50,477 bases of DNA from Prevotellaceae bacterium (GTDB lineage Bacteria > Bacteroidota > Bacteroidia > Bacteroidales > Bacteroidaceae). The DNA is taken from positions 1 to 50,477 of the forward strand of contig JAISIN010000075.1 of the NCBI GenBank assembly GCA_031262085.1, written 5' to 3'. The position numbers and the translations under genes are program-made. Positions 1-8,143 of this stretch are shown piece by piece. How positions within the stretch are numbered: position 1 is the stretch's first letter; each line of letters opens with the position of its first letter. The notes under the pieces are model-generated. The model did not search any database and was not told the origin of the DNA. It saw only the letters and a list, made by a program, of their open reading frames with translations.

Positions 1-181
1 AATAATACGTTTTTGACAGACAAGCAAGGAAAGAATAGAAAAATCAACTAACAGCCGATAATAATGCATGAATTGGCAACTTATTCGTGTCTATACTTTA
101 CTATGGATAGTCATAAAAAGGCGGAGCGACAAACCAACGCTCCCTCTTTGGGGGTGAGTTTTTTGGAACCGGTTATTCCAA

Positions 182-326
182 AGACTTACGGTCGTAGGAA
201 AGAGATTCCTACGGTCGTAGGAAAGAGATTCCTACGCTCGTGGGAAAGAGATTCCTACGGTCGTGGGAAAGAGATTCCTACGGTCGTGGGAAAGAGATTC
301 CTACGGTCGTGGGAAAGAGGTTCCTA
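182..326. repeat. 23-bp tandem array with dyad units (array 1)
   Basis: Six or more units repeat with an exact period of 23: the ATTCCT core starts at 205, 228, 251, 274 and 297, with a variant GTTCCT at 320 and a degenerate first unit from 182. Each unit has arms TTCCTACG and CGTRGGAA around a two-base centre, followed by an AGAGA linker. In RNA the CGTGGGAA variant still pairs by G-U. The units are near-identical, so the array is young or kept homogeneous. It lies between unrelated sequence and the short ORF at 664. There are no spacers, so it is not a CRISPR array. Confidence 0.9.
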
Positions 327-624
327 TGCGGACGATGAGCACCGCCATTCGTTCGGCGCGCATGGCGGTACTTGCCCGAGCGGCTGGCTACGCTTTGGGC
401 GATCTTTATTTATTTGCGCGAGCCATGGTCATAACGGAGAGGCAGGTATGGTTCGCGCTTGGCAAGCTGCTCCGACAGTACGATGCACCCACGCGTACCA
501 TCACGGAGTGGCGGGTAGATTGATAGTAGTCTATATCGTTACCCATAAGCTTTGCAAGGTGTGGGAGGTGACAAAAAGCCCCTTGAAAACAAGCGCAATA
601 ACTAATTGGCGACGAAGAAATGAC

Positions 625-632
625 TATTTTTG
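625..632 (+). promoter_or_regulatory. Bacteroidetes -7 box
   Basis: TATTTTTG matches TAnnTTTG. A TTG at 606-608 lies 16 bases upstream, shorter than the usual spacing of about 19. Its position 31 bases before the ORF at 664 suggests one transcript carrying that ORF and the GH3 gene at 813. Confidence 0.45.
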
Positions 633-663
633 CACCATCATTCATTAAAATACTATGATACCC

Positions 664-798
664 ATGAAAAAAGTAACATGTATGCTGCTGACCATGCTCT
701 GCTGTATGTCGGCTCTTTGGGCGGGAAACGACATCGGATTACGCTCATGCCGCACTCTTACAAACTCTTTCAAACGGAAACGAAGCAATAAACAATAA
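664..798 (+). CDS. Short ORF with signal peptide, possibly a remnant or leader peptide
   Basis: This ORF would encode 44 residues. The first 20 or so look like a bacterial signal peptide: two lysines after Met, a hydrophobic run rich in Leu, Met and Cys, then an ALWA cleavage-like site. The remainder is a short, basic, low-complexity tail with no domain. An in-frame ATG also lies at 655. The stop falls 14 bases before the GH3 start, so both would share a transcript. It could be the 5' end of an exported protein whose body was deleted, or a small exported or leader peptide. No homologue is recognised and function is unassigned. Confidence 0.35.
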   Translation: MKKVTCMLLTMLCCMSALWAGNDIGLRSCRTLTNSFKRKRSNKQ

Positions 799-812
799 AC
801 ACTGTAAGAAGA

Positions 813-3041
813 ATGAAAAGAATTAATCAACTGTTAGTCGGCTCCGGCATCCTCATCGTGTCGGCATGTACAACGGGTCAGAAGCCGGAAAAGCGTTCGG
901 CACTGATGGCGCACGAAGATGAGATTACGGCGTTGATAGACCGTATGACGCTCGAAGAAAAAGTAAATATGCTGCACGGCAAGCACATGTTCTCCTCCGC
1001 CGGGGTGGAACGCTTGGGCATCGCCGATGTGGAGTATGCCGACGGACCTTTCGGCATCCGCGAAGAGATGGAACCCAACTCGTGGAACCCGCTGGGACTG
1101 ACCACCGACTCTGCCACGTTCTTCCCCACCGGCTCGGCGCTGGCTGCCACGTGGAGCGAAGCACTGGCTTACGACTATGGCACAGGCATGGCGAAGGAGG
1201 CACGCTTGCGGGGGAAAGACATGATTCTGGGTCCTGCCATCAACATCCAGCGACTGCCCACCGGCGGACGTACCTATGAGTATCTGAGCGAAGACCCCCT
1301 GCTGAGCGCCGCCCTGTCGGTGGGCTACACCCTCGGCGCGCAAGACAACGGAGCAGCCGTCTGCCTGAAGCACTACGCACTCAACAATCAAGAGAACGAC
1401 CGCGGAAGCATCGACGTGAAAGTCTCTGCCCGCGCTATGCGCGAAATCTATCTGCCCCCCTTCGAGGCAGCAGTCCGGGAGGCAGATGCCTACGGCGTGA
1501 TGGCGGCTTACAATAAAGTAGAAGGCTACTGGTGCTCGGAGAACGCGATGCTGCTCCAACGCATCCTGCGCGACGAATGGGGATTCCGGGGTATGGTGAT
1601 CTCCGACTGGGGAGGCACACACTCCACCGTGGGGGCTGTGACTGCCGGACTGAACGTGGAGATGCCCGGCTCGCGCTACATGGGCGAGGCGCTCCTCGAT
1701 TCCGTCAAGGCAGGCGTAGTATCGGAGAGCGTCATTGACACCCGTGTCAGAGAGATTCTGCGCGTGCGGCTCACCATCGCGCCGATTCCCCGGACGGAGG
1801 CAAACAAGGTGATGACCTCGCAGCCCGCTCAGCAACAGATAGCCTATAATGTGGCTGCCCACTCAATCGTATTGCTCAAACACGACGGTAACCTCCTGCC
1901 CATTGATTCGAAAAAGTTCAAAAGCATTGCCGTCATTGGCGACAACGCCGTGCGTCGGCAGTCGCAAGGCGGTGTGGGAGCCGGTGTGAAAGCGCTCTAC
2001 GAGGTGACACCGTTGGAGGGTATCACCAACCGCCTGCAAGAGAGCGGCGTGACCATCAAGTGGGCACAAGGCTATCACGGCTACACCGCTCGCGACCGCT
2101 ACACCCGCGTTTCGCCCTACTCGGATGCCGACCCGAAGTTGGTGACCGAAGCGGTGCAACTGGCAAAAACGTCGGACTTGGTGATCTTCGTCGGCGGAAA
2201 CAATCGTGAAGTGGAAACCGAAGGCAGCGACCGCATCGGTATCACCCTGCCCATGGGACAGGATGAACTGTTGCAGAAGCTGGCGGCTGCCAACCCGCGC
2301 CTTGTGGCGGTGATGGTGACCGGAGCACCCCTTGACTTGCGCCGTGCACAAGAGGCGGCACCGGCGATGCTCATTTCGTGGTTCAACGGCTCGGAGGGCG
2401 GCAATGCGCTGGCAGATGTGCTGATGGGCAAGGTGTCGCCATCGGGCAAACTGCCCTTCACCTTCCCGCTCCAATTAGACGATTCGCCTGCCTACAAGCT
2501 GAAGGTCTATCCGCAGGAGGCAACGCAAAAGCAGGGCGATGTGTTTGTGAATCTGGTCGACAAGAAGGAGGCAGCGCAGCAGGGAGGTCCCGTGGCAGAT
2601 TATGCCGAGGACATCTTTGTGGGATACCGTTGGTTCGACACCAAGGAGGTACCCGTGCTTTATCCCTTCGGACACGGTCTTTCGTACACCACCTTTACCT
2701 ATTCCGATTTGCAAGTGCGGGCGGACGAGAAAACGCTCTACGCCACGCTGCAACTGAGCAACGATGGTTCGCGCAACGGCGAGGAGGTGGTGCAGCTCTA
2801 CGTAGGCAGACCCGATTCCCAAATTGAACGCCCGCTCAAAGAGCTGAAAAGCTTCCGTCGCATCGCACTCCAACCCGGCGAGAAAAAGGAGGTGGAGATA
2901 CAAATCCCGTTAGAGAAGTTGCGCCACTGGGACGAGACGACCAATGACTGGAAGCTGGAAGCCGGCGCGGCAGACGTGCTGATAGGAAGCTCCTCGCAGG
3001 ACATCCGCCTCTCGGGCACGGTGCAGATTGCTGCCCGGTAG
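813..3041 (+). CDS. Glycoside hydrolase family 3 (beta-glucosidase-like) lipoprotein
   Basis: A 742-residue GH3 enzyme expected to remove beta-linked sugars (glucose or xylose) from the non-reducing ends of glycans. A lipoprotein signal peptide ends in the lipobox VSAC, with the acylated Cys near residue 19, so the mature protein should be membrane-anchored outside the cytoplasm. The N-terminal TIM-barrel domain carries the KHYALNNQE motif and the nucleophile motif VISDWGG, with Asp265 as catalytic nucleophile. A GH3 C-terminal alpha/beta domain (about 350-560) and a fibronectin III-like domain from about 640 follow. The length is normal. The lipobox supports the start. It follows the short ORF at 664-798 and stands alone, with no SusC/SusD genes nearby. 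Substrate is not predictable from the sequence. Confidence 0.92.
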   Translation: MKRINQLLVGSGILIVSACTTGQKPEKRSALMAHEDEITALIDRMTLEEKVNMLHGKHMFSSAGVERLGIADVEYADGPFGIREEMEPNSWNPLGLTTDSATFFPTGSALAATWSEALAYDYGTGMAKEARLRGKDMILGPAINIQRLPTGGRTYEYLSEDPLLSAALSVGYTLGAQDNGAAVCLKHYALNNQENDRGSIDVKVSARAMREIYLPPFEAAVREADAYGVMAAYNKVEGYWCSENAMLLQRILRDEWGFRGMVISDWGGTHSTVGAVTAGLNVEMPGSRYMGEALLDSVKAGVVSESVIDTRVREILRVRLTIAPIPRTEANKVMTSQPAQQQIAYNVAAHSIVLLKHDGNLLPIDSKKFKSIAVIGDNAVRRQSQGGVGAGVKALYEVTPLEGITNRLQESGVTIKWAQGYHGYTARDRYTRVSPYSDADPKLVTEAVQLAKTSDLVIFVGGNNREVETEGSDRIGITLPMGQDELLQKLAAANPRLVAVMVTGAPLDLRRAQEAAPAMLISWFNGSEGGNALADVLMGKVSPSGKLPFTFPLQLDDSPAYKLKVYPQEATQKQGDVFVNLVDKKEAAQQGGPVADYAEDIFVGYRWFDTKEVPVLYPFGHGLSYTTFTYSDLQVRADEKTLYATLQLSNDGSRNGEEVVQLYVGRPDSQIERPLKELKSFRRIALQPGEKKEVEIQIPLEKLRHWDETTNDWKLEAGAADVLIGSSSQDIRLSGTVQIAAR

Positions 3042-3124
3042 CGTTCCGGATTTGATGCCTACATGTAGACAGGCGTTTCACAAACTTTTATAGAGCGAAT
3101 AGATGGCATTTCACAAATAATGAT

Positions 3125-3132
3125 TACTTTTG
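3125..3132 (+). promoter_or_regulatory. -7 box for the rseC-rnf operon
   Basis: TACTTTTG matches TAnnTTTG. It sits 28 bases before the ATG at 3161, a suitable distance for a short leader. No clear upstream TTTG is visible. Confidence 0.55.
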
Positions 3133-3160
3133 CCGCGATTTGCAATCTGTGGTTTACAAA

Positions 3161-3580
3161 ATGGCTGATATCATCGAACACCAAGGCTTCGTGGAAAACA
3201 TACACGGCTCTCATGTGACAGTGAGGATCATACAGACATCGGCTTGTGCTGCATGCAGCGTGAAAGGTCATTGTTCTGCCGCCGATACCCGCGAGAAGAG
3301 TGTTGACATAATAACTAACGACGCCCTGCGCTATCATCCGGGCGATGCCGTAACGGTATATGGAAAACTCTCCATGGGGATACAGGCGGTATCGCTCGCT
3401 TTCATCATTCCGTTCATCATACTCATTGTGACACTGTTTGCCTTCATGGCTATGTGGCACAACGAAGTTGGGGCTGCCCTTGCTTCATTGGCTCTGCTTA
3501 TACCATATTATTATATAGTATGGCTCTGTCGTGGGAGGTTGAAGAGACAGTTCTCATTCTCTATCCGACCGTCGACGTAA
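3161..3580 (+). CDS. RseC/MucC-like membrane protein at the head of the rnf operon
   Basis: A 139-residue protein of the RseC/MucC (SoxR-reducing system) family. It has an N-terminal beta-rich segment with a cysteine cluster (SACAACSVKGHC, about residues 31-42) and two hydrophobic helices (about 85-105 and 112-130). The ATG at 3161 is chosen over an in-frame TTG at 3140 because it sits better relative to the -7 box. In E. coli, RseC and the Rsx/Rnf proteins together keep SoxR reduced. In Bacteroidales this gene commonly precedes rnfB, as here (49-base gap), suggesting a role in assembly or regulation of the Rnf complex. The cysteines may bind an Fe-S cluster, which is inference. Confidence 0.8.
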   Translation: MADIIEHQGFVENIHGSHVTVRIIQTSACAACSVKGHCSAADTREKSVDIITNDALRYHPGDAVTVYGKLSMGIQAVSLAFIIPFIILIVTLFAFMAMWHNEVGAALASLALLIPYYYIVWLCRGRLKRQFSFSIRPST

Positions 3581-3629
3581 ATCCCGTCGTATCAATAAAT
3601 TTAAAACATTAACAACTCAAAAGAAACTT

Positions 3630-4463
3630 ATGAATGTAATTCTGATTGCAGTAATTTCATTGGGGGCGATAGCGCTGGTATCGGCAGCTATCTTGTACAT
3701 TGCTTCCAAAAAGTTTGCTGTATACGAAGATCCGCGCATTGCTCAAGTAGCCGAAGTCTTACCTCAAGCCAACTGTGGTGGATGCGGTTATCCCGGGTGT
3801 AGCGGTTTTGCCGATGCCTGCGTAAAAGCCGCCTCGCTGGATGGCTTGCTCTGCCCGGTAGGCGGGCAGGCGCTCATGACGAAGGTCGGCGAGATATTGG
3901 GCATGGATGCCGGCGCCTCCGATCCTAAAGTGGCTGTGGTGCGTTGCAACGGAACGTGCGACAATCGCCCCCGCACCAACCAATACGACGGCGCCCGGAG
4001 TTGCGCCATCGCCGCCTCGCTCTATGGAGGCGAAACCGGATGCAGCTATGGTTGTTTGGGCTGTGGCGACTGTGTAACCGCATGCCGGTTTGATGCCATC
4101 AGCATGAACGAAACCACCGGACTGCCCGAAATAAACGAAGCCACCTGTACCGCCTGTGCAGCCTGCGTAAAAGCTTGTCCGAAAAATATTATCGAGATTC
4201 GTCCCCAAGGAAAGAAATCGCGGCGCATCTATGTAGATTGTGTCAACAAAGATAAGGGAGCCGTGGCGCGCAAAGCGTGCCACGTAGCTTGCATCGGATG
4301 CAGCAAATGCGTGAAAGTATGCGCCTTCGAAGCGATCAAGATGGAAAATAATCTGGCATACATCGACCCCAACAAGTGCAAGCTGTGCCGCAAGTGCGTA
4401 GACGAATGTCCGCAACACACCATCATTGAGCTGAACTTCCCTGCACGCAAGGTGATTCAATAA
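3630..4463 (+). CDS. rnfB: Rnf electron transport complex subunit B
   Basis: A 277-residue ferredoxin-like subunit that passes electrons from reduced ferredoxin into the Rnf complex. One N-terminal membrane helix (residues 1-25) is followed by an Fe-S domain with Cys49, 52, 57 and 75 (CGGCGYPGC). At least four ferredoxin-type cysteine clusters come next, around residues 138-152, 173-183, 217-231 and 250-260. It is longer than E. coli RsxB (about 192 residues) and resembles the long RnfB of anaerobes, with extra C-terminal ferredoxin modules. It is the first core gene of rnfBCDGEA. The 33-base gap to rnfC is AT-rich and shows no terminator. Confidence 0.97.
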   Translation: MNVILIAVISLGAIALVSAAILYIASKKFAVYEDPRIAQVAEVLPQANCGGCGYPGCSGFADACVKAASLDGLLCPVGGQALMTKVGEILGMDAGASDPKVAVVRCNGTCDNRPRTNQYDGARSCAIAASLYGGETGCSYGCLGCGDCVTACRFDAISMNETTGLPEINEATCTACAACVKACPKNIIEIRPQGKKSRRIYVDCVNKDKGAVARKACHVACIGCSKCVKVCAFEAIKMENNLAYIDPNKCKLCRKCVDECPQHTIIELNFPARKVIQ

Positions 4464-4496
4464 CTTTTAATTATTAATTATCAATTATCAATTTGT

Positions 4497-5834
4497 ATGT
4501 TGAAGACATTTTCAATCGGTGGTGTGCATCCGCATGAAGATAAACTTTCGGCGCATCAAGCCATTGTGGCAGCCGACATCCCGCAACGGGTGGCAGTGAT
4601 GTTGTCGCAGCACATCGGTGCACCAGCCAAACCTGTGGTTGGCAAAGGAGATACCGTTAAGGTAGGCACCCGCATAGCCGAACCCGGTGGATTCGTTTCG
4701 GCAGCCATCCATTCGCCTGTAAGCGGAAAAGTACTCAAGATAGATTCAATCATCGATGCCGGCGGATATGCCAAGCCTGCCATTTTTATAGAGGTAATAG
4801 GTGATGAATGGGAAGAGAGCATCGACCGCACCGACACGCTGATTAAAGGATGTACGCTTGCCTCCGAAGAGATTGTGAAAAAGATAGCTGCCGCCGGTAT
4901 CGTAGGAATGGGAGGGGCATGCTTCCCCACACAAGTAAAGCTCACACCACCGCCGGCATTTAAAGCCGAATGTATCATTATCAACGCTGTGGAGTGCGAG
5001 CCTTATCTCACTGCCGACCATCAGTTGATGCTCGAACATGGCGAAGAGATTATGGAAGGTGTATCCATCCTGATGAAAGCCGTGAAGGTAAACAAGGCAT
5101 TCATCGGCATAGAAAACAATAAGCCCGATGCCATCAAGTGGATGACAAAGATTGCCGGAAACTATGCCGGCATCGAAGTGATTCCTCTGAAGGTGAAATA
5201 CCCGCAGGGAGGCGAAAAGCAACTTATCGATGCCATCATCCGCCGACAAGTATCCGGCGGAGCATTGCCCATCTCGACCGGCGCTGTGGTGCAAAATGTG
5301 GCTACCGCTTATGCCGTATATCAGGCGGTACAAAAAAATAAACCGCTCATCGAACGTGTAGTAACTGTTACAGGGAAGTCGGTAGCCAAACCGTCGAACA
5401 TTTTGGCGCGCATCGGAACGCCCATGCAACAACTGATTGAGCAAAGCGGCGGATTGCCCGAAGATACGGGAAAGATTATAGGCGGCGGACCGATGATGGG
5501 AAAGGCACTGGTCAACACCGAAGTGCCCATCACCAAAGGCAGCTCGGGCATTTTGATGATGTCGCGACAGGAGGCAAAGCGCAGCAGCGTGCAGCCGTGC
5601 ATCCGGTGTGCCAAATGCGTAGGCGCATGTCCCATGGGATTGGAACCCTATCTACTGTCGGCGCTGGCAGAACATGCCGAGTTCGAACGAATGGAGAAAG
5701 AGAAAATCATGGATTGTATAGAGTGCGGCTCGTGCCAGTTTACTTGTCCGGCGAGCCGTCCGTTGCTCGATTACTGCCGGTTGGGCAAGAATAGGGTAGG
5801 GGCGTTGATTCGTGCTCGTCAAACGAAAAGTTAA
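4497..5834 (+). CDS. rnfC: Rnf electron transport complex subunit C
   Basis: A 445-residue peripheral subunit expected to carry the NAD(H) site of the ion-pumping ferredoxin:NAD+ oxidoreductase. An N-terminal barrel-like RnfC domain (about 1-125) is followed by a 51-kDa-subunit (NuoF-like) nucleotide-binding domain with GMGGACFPTQVKL and the INAVECEPYL motif. An SLBB-like segment and two [4Fe-4S] motifs follow, CIRCAKCVGACP from about residue 368 and CIECGSCQFTCP from about 406. The length suits the short RnfC form, without the long Ala/Lys-rich C-terminal extension of enterobacterial proteins. rnfD starts nine bases after its stop. Confidence 0.97.
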   Translation: MLKTFSIGGVHPHEDKLSAHQAIVAADIPQRVAVMLSQHIGAPAKPVVGKGDTVKVGTRIAEPGGFVSAAIHSPVSGKVLKIDSIIDAGGYAKPAIFIEVIGDEWEESIDRTDTLIKGCTLASEEIVKKIAAAGIVGMGGACFPTQVKLTPPPAFKAECIIINAVECEPYLTADHQLMLEHGEEIMEGVSILMKAVKVNKAFIGIENNKPDAIKWMTKIAGNYAGIEVIPLKVKYPQGGEKQLIDAIIRRQVSGGALPISTGAVVQNVATAYAVYQAVQKNKPLIERVVTVTGKSVAKPSNILARIGTPMQQLIEQSGGLPEDTGKIIGGGPMMGKALVNTEVPITKGSSGILMMSRQEAKRSSVQPCIRCAKCVGACPMGLEPYLLSALAEHAEFERMEKEKIMDCIECGSCQFTCPASRPLLDYCRLGKNRVGALIRARQTKS

Positions 5835-5843
5835 CTGTGTGTC

Positions 5844-6848
5844 ATGGAAAATAAATTAATCGTATCATTATCACCCCACGTCCACAGTGGCGACAGCGTG
5901 AAAAAGAACATGTACGGCGTGCTCACCGCACTGATACCGGCATTTCTCGTATCGCTCTACGTGTTCGGATGGGGAGCACTGCTTGTTACAACGACTTCGG
6001 TAGTTGCCTGCCTCTTCTTTGAATGGGCTATCGGGAAGTATTTGCTAAAACAACCAACCACCTCTATTACCGACGGATCGGCTATGATCACCGGCGTATT
6101 GCTGGCGTTCAATCTGCCGTCGAACCTGCCTGTCTGGATCATCATTCTCGGTGCACTGTTTGCCATCGGGGTAGGGAAGATGTCGTTCGGCGGATTGGGA
6201 TGCAACCCCTTCAATCCGGCATTGGTGGGGCGTGTGTTTCTGCTGCTCTCTTTTCCCGTGCAGATGACAAGCTGGCCGCTGGCAGGACAAACCATTTATG
6301 CAGATGCCCAGACAGGCGCTACTCCACTGGCGCTCATGAAGCAACTGCTGTATGCCGGTAATCAGGACGCAGCAATGGCAACGCTCGACAAACTGCCCGA
6401 CACGCTTCAACTGCTTATAGGTAACATCGGGGGGAGCTTGGGCGAAGTAAGCGCACTGGCGCTGCTCATCGGATTGGTATATATGCTGGTGCGGAAAATC
6501 ATCACATGGCACATACCGGTATCAATCTTGTTCACGGTATTCGTCTTCTCGGGCATGATGCATCTGATAAACCCGATGCACTACGCCTCACCGCTGCTTC
6601 ATCTGCTTTCGGGCGGATTGCTGTTGGGGGCTATCTTCATGGCAACCGACTATGTGACTTCGCCCATGAGCAAGAAAGGCATGCTTATTTATGGTGTCTG
6701 CATCGGATTGCTTACCGTGATTATCCGCCTCTTCGGCGCTTATCCCGAAGGAATGTCGTTTGCCATTCTTATCATGAATGCATTTACTCCGCTTATTAAT
6801 ACGTATTGTAAACCCAAACGCTTTGGGGAGGTGGCAAAGGAAAAATGA
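5844..6848 (+). CDS. rnfD: Rnf electron transport complex subunit D
   Basis: A 334-residue integral membrane subunit related to NqrB, with eight to ten hydrophobic helices. The motif TGATPL contains Thr160, the expected site of covalent FMN attachment by phosphodiester bond. The conserved FGGLGCNPFNPALVGR stretch lies near residues 113-128. In the family this subunit helps form the ion channel. Its stop overlaps the rnfG start by four bases (ATGA), indicating translational coupling. No unusual features are visible. Confidence 0.97.
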   Translation: MENKLIVSLSPHVHSGDSVKKNMYGVLTALIPAFLVSLYVFGWGALLVTTTSVVACLFFEWAIGKYLLKQPTTSITDGSAMITGVLLAFNLPSNLPVWIIILGALFAIGVGKMSFGGLGCNPFNPALVGRVFLLLSFPVQMTSWPLAGQTIYADAQTGATPLALMKQLLYAGNQDAAMATLDKLPDTLQLLIGNIGGSLGEVSALALLIGLVYMLVRKIITWHIPVSILFTVFVFSGMMHLINPMHYASPLLHLLSGGLLLGAIFMATDYVTSPMSKKGMLIYGVCIGLLTVIIRLFGAYPEGMSFAILIMNAFTPLINTYCKPKRFGEVAKEK

Positions 6849-7531
6849 AAAAGTTAGCATCATCCTTAAAAAATATGTTGCTGGTACTCACAGGAGTAAC
6901 AGCAGTATCGGTGGCACTGCTCGCCGTGGTGAATGAACTCACCCAAGCACCCATCGCCGAAGCCAACGCCCGAGCACTGAATGAAGCATTGCGCGTAGTG
7001 CTGCCCGAATACGACAATACGCCTGCCGCCGAAAGCGACACATTGCGTACAACCGATGCACAAGGGAAAGAACATGCATTCATTGTATACCCTGCCAAGA
7101 AAGGCGATATTCAAGTAGGAGCAGCTGTCGAAGCAACTACGCTTGGATTTGGCGGAGACATGAAGATTCTGGTGGGCTTCGATGCCGAAGGAAACATTGT
7201 TGACTACTCGCTGTTGTCGCACGCCGAAACACCGGGATTGGGGTCGAAAGCTGCCGACTGGTTTAAACAAGGGAAGGGAAACATCAAAGGACTGAACCCG
7301 GGGAAGGAACCGCTGGCTGTATCGAAAGATGGCGGACAGATCGATGCCATCACTGCATCGACCATAACATCGAGAGCTTTCCTGAAGGCTGTCAACGAAG
7401 CTTATGCTACCTACTCCGGACAAGAAGTAGACGGCGTATCGAGTGCTACCCAACAGGCAACAACCCCGACAGACGGCGCATCGGGTGCTACCCAACAAGT
7501 ACAATCTGCCGATTCAACCGACGTAGAATAG
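6845..7531 (+). CDS. rnfG: Rnf electron transport complex subunit G
   Basis: A 228-residue flavoprotein with one N-terminal membrane helix (about 10-30) and an extracytoplasmic FMN-binding domain. The flavinylation motif appears as DAITASTITS, with Thr173 the likely attachment residue. The more usual form is (S/T)GAT, so Gly is Ala and Ala is Ser here. After the conserved domain (to about 190) the protein has a Gln/Thr/Ala/Ser-rich tail made by an imperfect 42-base tandem duplication (7430-7471 and about 7472-7513). That tail is not part of the family core. Flavin loading would need an ApbE-type flavin transferase, not found in this window. Confidence 0.95.
   Translation: MKKLASSLKNMLLVLTGVTAVSVALLAVVNELTQAPIAEANARALNEALRVVLPEYDNTPAAESDTLRTTDAQGKEHAFIVYPAKKGDIQVGAAVEATTLGFGGDMKILVGFDAEGNIVDYSLLSHAETPGLGSKAADWFKQGKGNIKGLNPGKEPLAVSKDGGQIDAITASTITSRAFLKAVNEAYATYSGQEVDGVSSATQQATTPTDGASGATQQVQSADSTDVE
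7430..7513 (+). repeat. 42-bp imperfect tandem duplication inside rnfG
   Basis: GACGGCG starts at 7430 and again at 7472, each followed by a matching GTGCTACCCAACA stretch. The copies are in frame (14 codons each) and create the repeated SATQQ/GATQQ tail of RnfG. Confidence 0.75.
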
Positions 7532-7549
7532 AAAGGAGAAGTAGAGAAT

Positions 7550-8140
7550 ATGAAAGCTAATAATCTGAAAATATTGATGAATGGGATCATTAAAGAGAAT
7601 CCCATCTTTGTCCTGTTACTGGGCATGTGCCCCACACTCGGAACTACCTCGTCTGCCATCAACGGCATGGGTATGGGTTTGGCAACCCTGTTTGTGCTGG
7701 TCTGCTCTAATGTGGTGATTTCGGCGTTGAAGAAGTGGATACCCGATATGGTACGAATCCCTTCTTTTATCGTGGTTATAGCCTCGTTTGTCACTTTGTT
7801 ACAAATGTTGATGCAAGCCTACGTACCTGCTCTCTATGCCACGCTGGGACTGTTTATTCCGCTGATTGTAGTCAACTGTATCGTGCTGGGACGAGCCGAA
7901 GCTTTTGCTGCCAAGAATACTCCGATTGCTTCGGCTTTCGACGGACTGGGCATGGGAGTGGGATTTACCCTCGCGCTTACCTTGCTGGGCGCCGTTCGGG
8001 AGCTGCTGGGTACCGGCAAAATATTCAGTCTGACGATAATGCCCGAAGAGTACGGCATGTTGTTGTTTGTACTCGCACCCGGCGCCTTTATTGCTTTGGG
8101 ATACCTCATTGCCTTGATTAACAGATTAAAGAAGAATTAG
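7550..8140 (+). CDS. rnfE: Rnf electron transport complex subunit E
   Basis: A 196-residue membrane subunit related to NqrD, with about six transmembrane helices. The family motif GMCPTLGTTSSAINGMGMG is near residues 23-41, and a second related stretch (FDGLGMGVGFTLAL) lies in the inverted half. RnfA and RnfE are homologous, inverted-topology subunits whose paired half-helices hold a [2Fe-2S] cluster; Cys25 of the CPT motif is a candidate ligand. A Shine-Dalgarno-like AAAGGAG at 7532-7538 precedes the ATG by 11 bases, which is worth noting in a phylum that often lacks such sites. rnfA begins three bases after its stop. Confidence 0.96.
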   Translation: MKANNLKILMNGIIKENPIFVLLLGMCPTLGTTSSAINGMGMGLATLFVLVCSNVVISALKKWIPDMVRIPSFIVVIASFVTLLQMLMQAYVPALYATLGLFIPLIVVNCIVLGRAEAFAAKNTPIASAFDGLGMGVGFTLALTLLGAVRELLGTGKIFSLTIMPEEYGMLLFVLAPGAFIALGYLIALINRLKKN

Positions 8141-8143
8141 AGT

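Larger units (their letters stand above)
1..663. other. Intergenic region without a recognised gene
   Basis: This stretch before the first recognisable gene holds a 23-bp tandem array (182-326) and a more GC-rich block (about 326-525) with a 7-bp inverted repeat, CCGCCAT at 342-348 and ATGGCGG at 362-368. Several frames stay open across the array because 23 is not a multiple of three and the units lack stops. The proteins they would encode are repeat translations with no recognisable domain. One frame, 326-523, could encode a 65-residue peptide, but nothing supports it beyond being open. A promoter-like box at 625-632 closes the region. Confidence 0.6.

Noticed and set aside
182..326. CRISPR array
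   Set aside because: Units follow one another with no unique spacers and there are no cas genes. The same holds for the arrays at 14954 and 33355.
64..648. A 194-residue protein across array 1
   Set aside because: The frame stays open because the repeat unit has no stop. The product is a repeat translation without any domain, and other frames are open as well.
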